A stretch of 64,000 nucleotides of DNA from Ceratopteris richardii (Eukaryota; Streptophyta; Polypodiopsida; Polypodiales; Pteridaceae). The stretch is from assembly GCA_020310875.1 (NCBI GenBank), contig CM035444.1:22547772-22611771 (forward strand), in the 5' to 3' direction. Positions within the stretch are counted from its first letter, which is position 1, and the number at the start of each line of letters is the position of its first letter. The position numbers were made by a program, and so were the translations under genes. The notes beneath the pieces are model-generated. The model saw nothing but the letters and a program-made list of their open reading frames with translations, was not told where the DNA came from and ran no database searches. Shown here piece by piece: positions 9,276-23,043 of this stretch.

Positions 9276-12200
9276 CAGATGAAAGTGTTTTCCTTGATGT
9301 AAAGACTCAGAGGAACATAACTAGGTGAAAAACCATTTTGGACAGAAATTAGGGTTAGGGTTTTTCACCATTTCTAGACCTCTAATGATTGCATGTTGTC
9401 TACCAAATGAAAGCTCTCTTGAAGTACTATCTAATGGGCAAATAATAATTTTTTACCTTCTGTGGCCGAAATTTGGCTAAGTACCAAAAAATAGGGTTAC
9501 CAGAAATTAGGATTTCTATGATATTCTGACATTGTTTCCAACAGCTACATCTGTTCCATTTTATCTTCTCCTCTAACATATTTGGCCTTAACATATCCTT
9601 CGAAATCTAACTAATCTTTTGGGTTTTGACATTCCATCTAAAGAACATATTTGTAATGTATTTTTTAATCCGAATCTGAATATCTCATGTAATCTAAAGA
9701 TAATCAATGTGAACCTCTTACCTTCTTGTGAGTGTTCCACTGTCTTCTACATAAGACCTAAATCTCATGCCATTCCTTTTTGCTAAAATTGCTATCTCAA
9801 AATCATTTAGTCTAAAGATATGTCATCTAGACATCTTGTGGATCTTCTACTATCTCCTTGATCAATAGAAATCATCCCTCTTTTTTTCTTTTTAATCTAT
9901 TCTCGATTCCTTGCAATCCTGAGACACATTGTGTCCCTTTTGAGAATGTATTGGACCTTATGTCCTAATTCCTTCTTTTTGCTTATGGACCTTGACACTT
10001 ACAAAACTATACTTATGAATTTCTGAAATTCTTCTTACTAACTCGTGTCCTTGTTAATCATATTTACTATTCCAATTTCTTGAAGTAGCTTGCCTGCAAA
10101 CCTTTCCTTTCCATTTATCTTTTTCAAGCTGTAATGGAAAATGGATTAGACTTGTTCGCTTTAGAGAGATAAAATCATTTTTCTCTCCTTCAATAGAGTC
10201 ATCAGTGATGTTTCTAAGTGATGTTTCTAAACTTATGAATCTACCACAATTACTTATAGACTTGGTGTGTGTACCCTTTCTATCTAAACTTTCAATAAAC
10301 TTGTACTTTTCTTTCTATACTAAAAAATATAACTTTAGTACACTCGACCACTTTAATTTCTCTTTGAACTACTTGGTCCATTTTTATGATGTCTTATGGA
10401 TAGAGACATCAAACTTGTTTCTCAACTTGTTTCCCCTTTGAAACTAAGTTTCTTGTTTGAAGAGTCAAGGCCTTGCCTTGTTGTACAATCACTCCTTGCT
10501 AGAGAACAATGTTGCCTTGTCTAGTAAATGCACATTGCAAACCTTGCCTTATTGTATAATCACACTTTTTTGAAAATCTTGACTACCAACCTTGGCCTTA
10601 TATGCTTAATGCAAACCTTGCCTTTCTATTTAACCTTCTCTCTCCCGGCTAGGGATCTAGACTATAGCCTTGCCTTTTTTGCTCTTTGCAAACCTTGCCT
10701 TCCTGTACATCTTGGCCATTCTCTCTTGAGTACTTGACCTACATACTTGCCTTGTTTGATCTCTGCAAACCTTGTCTTTCTATGTATCTTGGCCATCCTC
10801 TCTTGAGTACTTGGCCTCCAGACTTGCCTTGTTTGCTTAATGAAGATGAGTCCACCTAAGATCTCTATTCTCCAATCTTGGGTAGAGAGATAGACGGAAC
10901 TATCCCATTTGCCCGTACTAAACTACTATGGAATCAAGATATGATTCTTTCTATAGAACTAGTATCTCTAAAGTTTATGTCTCAACTTCCGAATTTAGGA
11001 AGTTCTTACATAACTTTCCTATTACTAGTTTCTCACTATGGCATTCTAATCAAACTTGATTTGTCTCTTTTATTCCACAAACTTGAAGTCTATACTTTTT
11101 GTGGAATAAACTTCTTTGTTCTATACACATAGAAAAATGCACTAATACTCATTGCTATGTAGTTATGGTAACTACCTCTGAATTAAATACTTCATTTACA
11201 AGTATCCTAAAATTGTAGGTGTTCTTAGGGTTCTCTTCTAAGGTTTCAAAATGCTTTGAGACCTCTTACCTCTAAGTTTCTTACTCACGAGACGTTGGTA
11301 AAACTAGCCCTTGTTTCGATTTGTCCTTTCTTTCGATTTGTCCTTTCTACCAAAGGAAAATTCTCTTTAATGATCTTATTTAAGGTTTTTCATATTCTCA
11401 TTTCTTTCTATATGTCTTTCTCTTTTAAGTCCTAACTTTATTCCATTCGATCATGATTCATAATGCTACATGCATTCTTGATCATGGAATTTCTAAGTAT
11501 GAACTACCCTCTATTCTAGGTTCTGACTAGACATCCTAGAATTCTTAGCTATGTAACTACTAAGTTCCTTATTCTAATGACCTTGGCAGCAATTGCCCTT
11601 GTCTTAAGACCTACCTTGGCCTTGTACTTGAATTACTTTTCTTAATCTAAGAAAATCCATTCAATGATACCATGCATGTAGTATCTACTATTTTACTATG
11701 ATATCCACAAACTTATACTTTTCTTTTATCATAATGCTACTAAACATTCATCTTGGTCACTATTCATTATACATCATATACCTTTGGGTGCTCTAGAGTT
11801 CTTTCTAAGATCTACTTGACTAATAGAATCCTAAGATCTTGGAACTCTCACCTCAAATTCTTTGTCTATATGCATCTTAAGGTCCTTTCTAAGATCTATT
11901 GATTCACATAATCATAAGATCTTAGGACTCATACCTCTTGACTTTCTTATTTATTAACTTTGGCATTACTTTGCCCTTGTTCTACCCATTGCTCTAATCA
12001 TAAAAGTATATTGAATCAATCCCTAAGTTCTTATAATGGCTTGAAAGAATGGCTATGAGCACTATTGCTCCTTTCGCATCAAAAATCATTTCGACAACTT
12101 TATTTATGATACTTTTATATCTTACCTCATCCTTACTTGAAGTGTTCTAGAGCTTCTGCAAAGTTCTCGAATGAGTTAATCTTTTTTTTTTAACTCATTT

Positions 12201-12878
12201 TACTTTTGCCTCTTTAACTTAGACAATCCAACTTTACACCTTGTACTCTAACTTTAGAGTTATTACTAGTATACTTAGTTTCTTGTTTGTATAACAACTA
12301 GACACACACTTACTCTCTTATTCTTGGACTCTAAAAAACTATCTAAAGTACAGAATCTTAGAGTTAGTATGCTAATTTACATCATGAACTCTTATGGCAT
12401 TTTTGAAGATAAGTATTTCTTTGCCATCAATCATACTTAAATGTTCTCAAACTTATTCCTTTGTCTCACTTAGACATAACATCTACTATTTCGACTAGTT
12501 ATTTTAACTAAAAGGTCTCTTGGAGGAAATCTTGGTTACTCTGAGGATTCCATCCTCCAACCATTCCCAACCTAGATGAAAATGAAACAGATCCGTTATC
12601 TTTGTCATTCACTTTCTAGAAGAAAACTTAGTCTACTCATGGTACTTTTACCAGATACTTTATACTCACCCTAACTTATCTGGGTGATAAATAAAATGAT
12701 CTTTTATAGATAGAAAAAATGCATCATGCACTTTCACATTTCTAGAAATTTATGAATGTATACACTCATGCATCTTTTTCTCTACTTAAATTAATCTACA
12801 AGCATTTAATTATGTTGCACACATGAGACTTTCTCTCTCTTACAAGACAATTTCTCTTTAGTTAAGCTTATGCAGAGA
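9276..12878. other. 3.6 kb without genes, pyrimidine-rich on the plus strand
   Basis: No open frame encodes a recognisable protein, and the plus strand is markedly rich in T and C. The phrase AACCTTGCCTT recurs many times between 10440 and 10850. I found no LTR pair or PBS. This may be an ancient, unrecognisable transposon or a former untranslated region. Confidence 0.4.
10684..10838 (+). repeat. 77-bp tandem duplication (diverged)
   Basis: Copies at 10684-10760 and 10761-10838 share TGCAAACCTTG, ATCTTGGCCAT and CTCTCTTGAGTACTTG in the same order. Further degenerate units (AACCTTGCCTT) lie to the left. Confidence 0.7.
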
Positions 12879-13120
12879 TGGCTTACAAAAATCAAATTAT
12901 CTAACCAAAGCCTTGAAGTGTAGAATCTACAACAATTTGAATTTCTTGATTTGGACCTTCCATGAGGAAGTTACAGCCAAAACAATGGAGCTAGGTGGAT
13001 GGCTTGCAAAAGTCAAATTATCTAACCAAAGCCTTGAAGTGTATAATCTACAACAATTTGAATTTCTTGATCTGGACCTTCCATGAGGAAGTTACGGCCA
13101 AAACAATGGAGCTAGGTGGA
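12879..13120 (+). repeat. 121-bp tandem duplication
   Basis: Copies at 12879-12999 and 13000-13120 differ at only a handful of positions. Each runs from TGGCTT(A/G)CAAAA to AACAATGGAGCTAGGTGGA. The high identity makes this a recent event in otherwise old DNA. Confidence 0.9.
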
Positions 13121-13817
13121 TAGGCAGCATCACTCTTTGAAGAGGTATGCACAGAATTAAATGCTCTAGACAGATGTACTTTAGAGATGCAAACATGGCT
13201 TGCAGCCATTCACTGAAAAGCCCTTGGAGTCTAGTTTCTATAGTACTTGGAATTTTGGGATTTGAATAATATATATAAGGAAATTATGCTCAAATTAGTG
13301 ACCATAGGTATCACTAAAGTAGCCTTCAATAGGGGATAGATGGCCAAAAAAATAGAGGGGTTTCCTTGCTTTCACATGAAGAAGTGTGGAGACAGCCGCG
13401 CTCAATCATTCTTCAATCCCATAGATGAAGAAATCTCCGACTTTTTGGCCTATATAATGAGCATTGTGGCTGTTCCATCTTCATCTCTAAAGAGGAGAAG
13501 ATAGAAAGAACTCCTTACCTCTTTCACACTCATGTGTGTCACATGGGCAGCAGCAATGGCCATTCGCAGGTGTCCATGGGCAGTTTAGCTCCTTCTTCGT
13601 GTGTCATCGTGTGTGGTTGTCCTCCTTGGAGGGGCTTTGAAGCCATATTTTCTTTTGCAAAAGGCTAAAGGCACCATAGCTTTTCGGGTCAGCAACTCCA
13701 TGAAGAAGAAGATCCGAAAATCACCCATGTACCTATGTCTTGCTCAGCCCGAAATTAGCAAAATAGACACAAATACTCTTTCTTTCTCTCTCTTGGAGCT
13801 CCACATGCCCAAGATCA
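13121..13817. other. No recognisable gene
   Basis: A 107-codon open frame from 13601 overlaps the LTR remnant that follows and has no recognisable domain. It is probably part of the same transposon remnant as 13818-14066. Confidence 0.35.
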
Positions 13818-14066
13818 AATGTGAGACTCTTCTCACAAAGAGACTTGAAAATGGCATGTGTGCTACTCTCCTCCCATCCTATTTATCCTCTTGCTCCAAG
13901 ATTGGAAAGCTTATAGAGTGCTAGTGTGACATGTGGCAATCATGCACACTCACTCTACTTTCTAAGGTGGAACCTTAGGATAACCCCCAACCTAGGAACC
14001 TTAGCAACTCACTCTCTTGTTCCAACACACAAGATATACAATCTGGCTCAAATCTATGTCTAACAT
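13818..14066 (-). mobile_element. LTR remnant, second copy of the 685-935 LTR
   Basis: The sequence aligns along its length with 685-935 and ends at the same base (TGTTAGACATAG when read on the minus strand). The pol tail and purine tract seen beside the first copy are absent here, so this may be a solo or broken LTR. Confidence 0.6.
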
Positions 14067-14982
14067 AGCCTACAAGTTACAATAATCAGCTTCAGCCTTC
14101 AAAGTTCATATTCGTAAGTTGGAACTTGGTAGTTGCAATTACAGCATGTGTGTTCTCTATCGCACACACACATACACATACACATACATGCCATACATAA
14201 GTGTGTACATGTGCATGCAACATACATAATTGTGTACATTTGTATATCATATTATGATATATGTGCATGCAACATCTTTGCATTGACAAATTACAATTAT
14301 GCATGTAAATTGATCATTGGCATTGGGAAATTATGTATGTGCATTATTGAAACTTGAATGTATATGTATTATGCATTGTGCATGTCAATGATGTCATTAT
14401 GTGATTGCATGTAATTAGTATTAAATTTTAATTACTAATGGATGACATGTGGATAGTGGCATGTGCATTTGCCATTGTGCAAGGTGTATGTATATGTGCA
14501 TCTATGTGCATTGTGTATAAAACCTGACTATGTACTATACTACTAGTAATACTCTACTATGTATGTGCAGGGTCATTGATGCATGTAATTACTAATTATG
14601 TTACATGATATATACTATGTGCCTTGACATTGTGTATATATATTATGTATTTACTACATAGTTTACTAATTACTAATTAGTAATTACTAGTTATGCTGCA
14701 TGCATGTAACATGTGCATTGTTCAATAATAACTAATAACTATGTATATGGCATTATGCATGTGCATTGTGTAGGTAATTACTGATCACTAATTATGTGTG
14801 GCATGTGCATCATGCAATATCACTTGTAACTTTTGCATGTCATGATTCACTATGCATATAAATTCTAATTTGTAATTATGTATATGCCATGTGCATTGTG
14901 TGTCATTCATGTATGTGCATTGTGAATTTGTGTACAATATATACGTCACAACTCACACGCGATATACATTATAATTTATTAC
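14067..14982. other. TG/CA- and AT-rich DNA without genes
   Basis: This stretch contains repeated ATGTGCATTGTG-type words and short CACACA runs at 14163-14190. No coding, LTR or RNA feature is supported. Confidence 0.45.
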
Positions 14983-14990
14983 ATAACAAC

Positions 14991-15679
<689 letters not shown>

Positions 15680-15744
15680 ATAACAACACATTACATATTT
15701 CAGCCAATAAATCTTTTATATGTAATATGTATTTGCATTTGAAT

Positions 15745-17150
15745 ATTGCAAGATCATCATGATGAAAGATATAGCATGGAATCATGTTCCCATTATATCA
15801 TAGTATTCAAGTGGAGGTGGCTCCAAAGATGGAAATGCAAGTATTATGGAATTGTAAGAGGGGCCAGCCACAATAATAAAGGATAAAGGATCTTGCAAGC
15901 GTGCCCAATAAAGATATTGGATTGTGTATGCATGGTCCTTTAGATGTAAACGCTCAACTCCAAGCTTAGAAACAACTCTTGGGATTGTCTCAAGAATCTA
16001 AGAGTGCTACATTGGGAGACACATCTTCTACACGAGTGCCATGTGAAGAAGAACGTTCAAAGGAAAACATATAATGGGCAGAGGAAGAAATATTCATAAA
16101 ATCCATCAAACCAATTTATTAAGTTTTGCAACTCACTAATATGAAGGGAAGCAACATGGATTACTATATGAGTTGATGGATATGATTGGAGAATCCTTTC
16201 AAAAAAATATGGCTCTCCCTAGAAATAGGTAAATATGCATTTACTCTTGAATCTTTTGTCTATTTTATTATTTATATATGTATTTAGTAGTAATTTGTAG
16301 ATACTTACCCACTTTTATTGTTTTCTATGCAAACTTGGGAAGCTTCAAGAATCAAAGATGGGATTGGTTTCATAGACCTACCATGTTATGGATCATGTAT
16401 TAATTTCTTTTCACAATGGGAAAGAGATGATATGAGCATAAGCATGATCAAAAAGCCTGAGAATGATTTGCTCCTCTTTCATGAGCATTCTTTTTCATTT
16501 GTGGACCTACTCCATGCCTTCATGAGACTGAGTTCGAGTCTGCATCTTGGTGGCAAAAACGTGGTACCTTTGCTCCCACATTGGTATATAGTATGTACTA
16601 ATGCGCTTACAAATTACTACTCACTAATATTTATTTATAATTACACTAATTTACAGATTATTAATTGATTCTTTTTGTTTGCACTGTGCAAATACATTTA
16701 GCTATTCGTGTACTTTCATAGGATTGTAGCTCTAGCCCTTGCAAAAGGAAATGGGGCACATGGACCCTCTTCCACATGAAGAAGAGGAATCGACTCAGCA
16801 TGTCTCAATTAGAGAGATTAGTTTCTTGCCATTGTGATCTTCAAATTCTTGAGCAGATGTCGATTTTTTCTCGGCCTCTTCGGATCAATGCTTATAGCAT
16901 TGACATCGATCACATGCCAGATATTCCATCTATTTTCTCGAAGAGTCGGATATATGTATACCATGTTGCATCTGGAGACGACAGCTCTTGCACATTACCC
17001 ATGTGGAGAGTCTTGAAGGATTAGATTGAGACTACCACTAGGAGATTGGTTCCAGAGGTATGGACGAGCAGAGAGGTTGCGGAGCTTGATAATGATGATT
17101 TAGATTTTGATTTTACTTTTAGTGATAGCTCATTTACTAGCATGCTATGA
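15745..17150 (+). pseudogene. hAT transposase remnant with C-terminal dimerisation domain
   Basis: The diagnostic part is the hAT dimerisation region. ESASWWQKRGTFAPTL ends at about 16582. After an apparent intron (about 16583-16690), LAIRVLS is followed by an in-frame stop, then DCSSSPCKRKWGTWTLFH and KKRNRLSMSQLERLVSCHCD (to about 16840). The family pattern is SSS.CERNW...H.KKRNRL...LE.LV. Near 15770-15860 AWNHV and RWKCKYYG suggest a BED-like zinc finger that has lost a Cys. The last open frame ends at a TGA at 17148 after an acidic tail. Stops and frame changes show it is dead. It lies only about 65 bp from the hAT MITE. Confidence 0.7.
16583..16690 (+). other. Probable intron remnant in the hAT gene
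   Basis: Coding similarity stops after PTL at a GTATAT donor-like site and resumes after a pyrimidine tract (CTTTTTGTTTGCACTGTGCAA), where the expected AG reads AA. The position inside the conserved WW...P.LQ.LA.R block makes an intron likely; a later insertion is the alternative. Confidence 0.45.
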
Positions 17151-17758
<608 letters not shown>

Positions 17759-18034
17759 TCCTTTTTGTGTTTAATTCCTCTTGATAGCTATGCCTTCGAG
17801 GACGTCTCTTCTTTGCCTTCGAGAACTCTCAATGGGCATTGTCAACTACAGCAAGAAACGTGCTTACAATGGAAGCATTTCATCATATCAAATGAGCTTA
17901 CTCGGCTTGCCCTAAAGCTTTCCTTTTCCCATTCCTATCCTTAGCGGGTCTTTGGGCTCTATTTATCCCTAATAGGTGCTAAGTATTCTAACCCTTCTTG
18001 TGTAGGATTCGGGGAGCCCATGCATACAATGCCC

Positions 18035-18700
18035 TTCATTGTTTCGTATCACTTTCAATTAACTCAAGGGAAGAGAAATTCAAGAACAGGTCTACTTGTG
18101 CATGCATGTAGATAATCTTATGATTACAACAAATGGTGATGGAGAAAGAATCAAGGAAATTAGTAGAAGTTATCAGATTTAAGAAAGTTATAGTACCTCT
18201 TAGGTATTGAGGAATTGAAGTTGTATACAAATCAAATGGAGATTGATTGAAGCGAAAGAAATACATACTAGATGTGTTAAGAGATTTGGTCTCATATGTT
18301 GTAAGCCACATCCAACCGAAATCAATGTAAAGCTAAGCTAAATGGAAGGAGATGAAGTGGAGGATCTTACACTCTATAGGTCCATCATTGGTTTTTCGTT
18401 ATATTCCATAATTACAAGACCTAACTTGTCATATGTAGTGGGAGCCCTCCTCAATTCATGCAATCTCTTAGAGTGCCAAATCTTCTTGCAACTAAGAAGT
18501 GCTAAGATATCTCAAGGAAAGTTATATCATCATTTTGATATTGATTAGCAAGTTAAAGATTTTTTTATGTTGATTGGGCCGGTCCAAAGAAGGATAAGAG
18601 AAGCATAAGTGACTATGCAGTCATGACTCATGCTAGAGCAGAAGCTAATCTCTTGGAGCTCAAAGCTGCATACAAAGAAATCATTCAAGATTATTTGAAA
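18035..18700 (+). pseudogene. Ancient copia RT-RNase H remnant
   Basis: Recognisable islands, read across frames with many stops, are YLLGIE (about 18200), YRSIIGFSLYSIITRPNLSY (about 18375-18435) and VDWAGPKKDKRSISDYAVMT (about 18570-18630). These correspond to the end of RT and to the RNase H block of copia pol (usually VGSLIYLT.TRPD and DWAG...RRSTSGY). No LTR is identifiable. Confidence 0.65.
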
Positions 18701-18879
18701 AAAGTAATACGTTTTTGAGGAAAAATATCTTGTATACATCATTAGAAGGTGCTCGGTGCATTCCGAAACCCGAACCACATCACTTTGTAGGCATAAATCC
18801 CCTAATTTATGAAGGAATTCTCTAGCACATCCAATTATGCCATCCTCACCTAATTGTAACGACTAAAGACATCCATGGA

Positions 18880-19420
18880 TGAGTACATTTCTCCACCGAC
18901 CACTTTATCTAGTAGGTTGTCCAAATCCAACAATGACACGGGAAAGGTATGGGATAAAGGTATGGAATAGTTGTTCTGTTGAGCTTCAAGTAATCTACAA
19001 AGATGTGTAGCTTCTTATTCTTCTTAGCTATGAGTACTATAGGAAATAACCACTCTTGATTTTCGTTAGGGATGAGAAATCTAACTTTGAGAAGTCTATA
19101 ATTTCATGTTTGACTATCTTAGCATAGTTCAAATTCATATGGTATCAGTGTTGTAGAATGGAGGTAGCATCCACTCTCAACAAGATTATAAAATGATAGA
19201 ATCGAGGATCCATCCTTACATATCTTTACAATCCCAAGCCAAAACATCCTTAAATTGTGTCAATAACTTAATTTGGTTAGCATGAAGGGACTCTAATAAT
19301 CCTAAACAAATATTTACCAATCGTGGATTATCTTTCGTCCCCAAATTATAGGGTTCCAATTGATCCTCACATATTATTTATTTTATTTTTCCTTTTTCAT
19401 TCGTTTTACATCAAAAACAT
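18880..19420 (-). pseudogene. Ancient gypsy RT remnant
   Basis: On the minus strand at about 19080-18925, broken frames read KNKK and IFVDYLKLNRTTI. This resembles the block KKN.KLR.CVDYR.LN..TI of gypsy RTs, of the Athila/Tat-like style. The rest is too decayed to assign, and no LTRs were found. Confidence 0.45.
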
Positions 19421-20281
19421 ATCTTCATCCGATGGTATGCAGTCAAGTTCATTGAAGATAAGACCATATTGGACTATGGTACAACAATCTGATAAACATT
19501 AAATAAAATTGACTGATAATACATACTTGTCGGGTTGTAACTTGTAAGAAAGCTTGCTCCTTATTGTCTATTAGCCCATCTAGCAAGTGCATTGGTTTGG
19601 CTAATTCAAGAGAATGGCAATGGTTACATTTACTTTTTTTGTCAAAAGCCATTACATAATTATCTCTTCCTTCAGAAAATATTATGTGGTTTACGGAGCA
19701 GTCATGTATTAGCTTTGCTTGTCTAAGCCATAGATGACCAATTCACAGATGGTAATCCATTCCTCCTCCAAGGAGATCGATTACTATGAAGTCATACAAA
19801 AAATAGCCCCTTGTTACGTAATTGGAACATCTTGAATTTTCCCCATTGTCTGTATTCTGGAATGGTCTCCCATTCTCACAAAAAGGGGGCACCTTTCACA
19901 TTCTTCCATCCCAACTGATTACAATAAGACATCCCAGACATTACAAAATCCTACTATTTCATCAATTGCATAGTGGCTTCTGTGGCATATTGTACCTTCG
20001 GCAATGTTGTTTCAATGCGCTCGTGCTTGATAAGTTGAGAAACCATGGTTCTGCAGGGTGATTCATGCCCTAGAAATTGAGTCCCTAGTACACAGACAAA
20101 GATGAAGGCACGAAACCGTACCAAAAAGTATATATATATACTAGCTTTTACCTCAACATGGCCCATCGATGTTCTCCTGTCCGATTGAGCTTCCTTCTTC
20201 GTACCCCGTGCTTCATTTTCCTTGCCCGTCGCCGTGTACACAGCAGGCCCGTAAAGTGAGAGCACACAGCTTGACTATTAG
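19421..20281. other. No recognisable gene
   Basis: Short open frames occur on both strands (19449-19652 minus, 19822-20061 plus, 19954-20265 minus). None has a domain I recognise. The first could belong to the neighbouring gypsy remnant. Confidence 0.35.
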
Positions 20282-20703
20282 AAGACCGATAGACTACTGT
20301 TAATCTTCATGTTCATGTAGGTTATCATAATCATATTTTTCATATAACGCTTCAATTCTATTAAAAAGACATGAATGTTAGAACATAGAAGCAATGGAAA
20401 GAAAGAAACGTTTCTTTTGGCTGGGATCAATTAAGTTATAGGTGAGAAGAATGGAAAATATAATTATGTAGGTGAAGCAGGCTTATATTACTTTTTTTAT
20501 AAAAAAGCGTTGAAATGATTCAAGGATTAAAAGATCCATACTCTATTATCATAGATAGAATATTATTAATATTCATGTTCTTCATAGGCTATCAATATCA
20601 TCCTTTTTCATGCAATTAAGTTCTATTAAAGAGACACAAAAGTGTTAGAAGCACTAGAAATTAACAAACAATTGCTCTTTTGGTGGGGATCAATTAAGCT
20701 TTT
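20282..20703 (+). repeat. Diverged direct repeat, about 160 bp twice
   Basis: 20282-20445 and 20541-20703 share, in order, TTCATGTTC, CATCCTTTTTCAT-like, TTCTATTAAA(A/G)AGACA, TGTTAGAA and GGGATCAATTAAG. Divergence is high. Origin unknown. Confidence 0.55.
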
Positions 20704-21482
20704 ATGTGAATGCATAAAGGAGGACCAATTAAAACTCTTGATTTGTTTGGCAAAACATAGAAAAAGATACATGTCAAGTTATTTTTAGGTTGTTATGAAA
20801 GTTGAATTTATTCCTTGTGATTCATATCCTGTTTTATTGTTTCATTTTGATGTCATTCCACAATGTTAAAAATCAGCTTACATCCTCTTTCATGAAGGCT
20901 TGTTGTCAAGATGTTTCTTTGTCAAGACAAAGAAGCCTACTCAAAGCTTCTCATTGTTGGAAGCTTGATGGGTATGAGCATAAGAAATGGTCCAACTCGT
21001 TAGTTTTCCTCTTACATTGTTGATGCATAAGGAGATTGATATTTAATTAATACCTTACGTACATTAGGATATACAATCTTGAGAATTCTTTTGTGTGAGA
21101 ATCCATATTCAGTATTTCATGTCTAGCATTATGATTTTTTCATGTCGTTACTTAATAAAAGGGTTTCCCCTTATTTAAGCATAGCATAATACAAAAGAGA
21201 AATATTCAATTTTCTTATCATTAATTCCCAAGCCACTAAAGATTGTGGTGATCTTAAAATACCTTTTAGAAAGAAACCCTTGAAGGAAATAGATTTTTTT
21301 ATATAATTATTATGTGTCTTTTCATTCCCTTTAATTTCTCTTTGTTTGAATTCGAGTTCATTTTATGATATTATATTACTCTACTTCTAGTTTGTTCTTT
21401 TGTGCCCCAATCAAAACTAAAAGATATCCATTGTTGTGACTTGAAATAGAAAGAAATCCTTATTGTAGAATGCCCTATTTAT
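20704..21482. other. AT-rich DNA without recognisable features
   Basis: Only short, uninformative open frames are present. It ends at the 5' LTR of the next copia element. Confidence 0.4.
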
Positions 21483-21880
21483 TGTTGGGATATCAAGCTC
21501 AACATGTGATGTTCCAGGATGACATGTATCATGTATAGTGGTCACGCCGGTATATGTCAGGGCTACTTCATTGAGCTTTACTAGATTTATCTACTAAGAG
21601 TGATGGCACATTTTTTTCTTGCCAACTCACTCATTCGGGGACATTAGGATTTTCCTTATGTACTATTCTTTACATATTTCACTTTTTGTATTGTTGTTTT
21701 AGGTCATTCTTGTACATTCCTTTTATGTAATAGAAGAAGAAGAAGAAGAAGAAGAAGAAGAAGAAGAAGAAGAAGAAGAAGATCATTCTTCCTTGCCTCA
21801 ATCTATGTGTGTGTTCCTCTTTGATTGTGAGAGTGTGTGTATGTGTGTGAGCCCTCTTCCTTATCTCCTTCCTCGTGACA
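21483..21880 (+). mobile_element. 5' LTR of copia C
   Basis: Starts TGTTGGGATATCAAGC and ends CTTCCTCGTGACA. It contains a GAA microsatellite at 21731-21782 that is about 20 bp shorter-to-absent in length terms in the 3' LTR, where only a short run remains. The PBS follows directly. Confidence 0.9.
21731..21782. repeat. (GAA)n microsatellite in LTR
   Basis: About 52 bp of AGA/GAA repeats. The equivalent run in the 3' LTR (about 26431-26450) is much shorter, so it changed length after insertion. Confidence 0.9.
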
Positions 21881-21892
21881 TGGTATTAGAGC
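21881..21892 (+). other. Primer-binding site of copia C
   Basis: TGGTATTAGAGC lies directly after the 5' LTR and differs by one base from the initiator tRNA-Met complement TGGTATCAGAGC. Confidence 0.85.
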
Positions 21893-22141
21893 CAGTGTGG
21901 CTATAGAGAGCTTGTTGAGAAGGCCGATGGTGAAGAGTAAGAGAAGGTGAAGAGTATGTGAGAAGGCAACCTGTTTGGCAACACTCATATATTCCAGATC
22001 TAGAATTTTAAGCAATTCCGTATATTGTTCATACACGAGAACTGTGTTTTTCTGAGATCGAATTGTCACGTCATAGTGCAACAATGTTCAAGCACAAGTA
22101 CTGCTTGTAGTATTTTTGTAGTGTTGTGAATTGATACAGAA

Positions 22142-22909
22142 ATGGCAAACACAAATAGAATGAATTAGCTTATGAGCAATAAGTTGGACAAAAACAATTT
22201 CCATGCTTGGAGATTTAGAATGATGAATTTCTTGATGGGAAAAGGCTATTGGAAGTACATCGAAGGTGAGAACAAAAATGCTCCACAATTACTAGACAGG
22301 GATCGGACTACGGACCAATTAAGAGCATACGAGGAATGGAATCAAGGAGCACGAAAGGTAATGTATTGGCTATTTGTTAGCATACAGGATAGCATGATTG
22401 GGCACATACAAGATGCCAAGACTTTGAAAGAGGCTTGGAACAATTTGGTCACATTGTATGAGACCAATACAAAGGCCCGAAAATTGCAACTCAATAACGA
22501 GCTGCATACATTGGACAAAAAGGGCATGCCTGTAAGTGACTACACCTTTAAAATCAAAAGTATATATGATTTTCTTACATCTATTGGCATGAATGTAGAT
22601 AACGATGATAAGGTGGAAGTGTGTCTTCATGGTTTAGGAGTTGCACATAGGCAGTTCAAAATTTCTATATAGACTAGGGAAAATAATCCGAATTTTGTTG
22701 ATCTGGTGTCCATGTTGATTATTGAAGAAAAGAATCTTGGTGAGGACTCAAACTCCCAAGGAAGACCTAGTTTTGAGCAAGTATTCTACTTTGGCAGAGG
22801 AAGAGGAAGAGGAAGAGGTAGAGGTAGAGGTTCTAGAAGTGGAACAAGAAACAGTAACCAAGGCCAAGGTCAACATCAGAATCATGCAAGAGGTAGAGGA
22901 CAGTTTTGA
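22142..22909 (+). pseudogene. copia C gag (capsid/nucleocapsid)
   Basis: The capsid-like domain runs from MSNKLDKNNFHAWRFRMMNF (22172). It continues through KEAWNNLVTLYETNTKARKL and ELHTLDKKGMPVSDYTFKIK to a stop at 22670. An upstream ATG at 22142 (MANTNRMN) is cut off by a stop. The nucleocapsid part, in frame from about 22706, carries an Arg-Gly tract (FGRGRGRGRGRGRGSRSGTR, about 22787-22846) typical of RNA binding, then ends at 22907. The zinc knuckle expected next is destroyed by the hairpin at 22984-23041. Confidence 0.8.
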
Positions 22910-22983
22910 GGTAGGGGGAGCCAAAGAGGCAGTAGAAATTTCCAAAGAAATGATCCAAGTAATTATAGTAAAGGATGCTAGAA

Positions 22984-23041
22984 TTGTTTTGCTACCTTTT
23001 GTTATTTTGAAGGATCAAAATAACAAAAGGTAGCAAAACAA
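22984..23041. repeat. Perfect 27-bp inverted repeat with 4-nt loop
   Basis: 22984-23010 and 23015-23041 are exact reverse complements separated by AGGA. The arm begins TTGTTTTGCTACCTTTTG. It sits where the gag zinc knuckle should be (SKGC then NCFATF) and removes it. Perfect arms inside an old element imply a later, local palindrome-forming event. Confidence 0.92.
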
Positions 23042-23043
23042 CT

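Noticed and set aside
9276-9300. Similarity of CAGATGAAAGTGTTTTCCTTGA to 5215-5237
   Set aside because: The match is about 22 bases, stops abruptly and has no structural explanation. It may be chance.
21733-21782. Coding Glu/Lys repeat
   Set aside because: It is a GAA microsatellite within an LTR, and differs in length between the two LTR copies.
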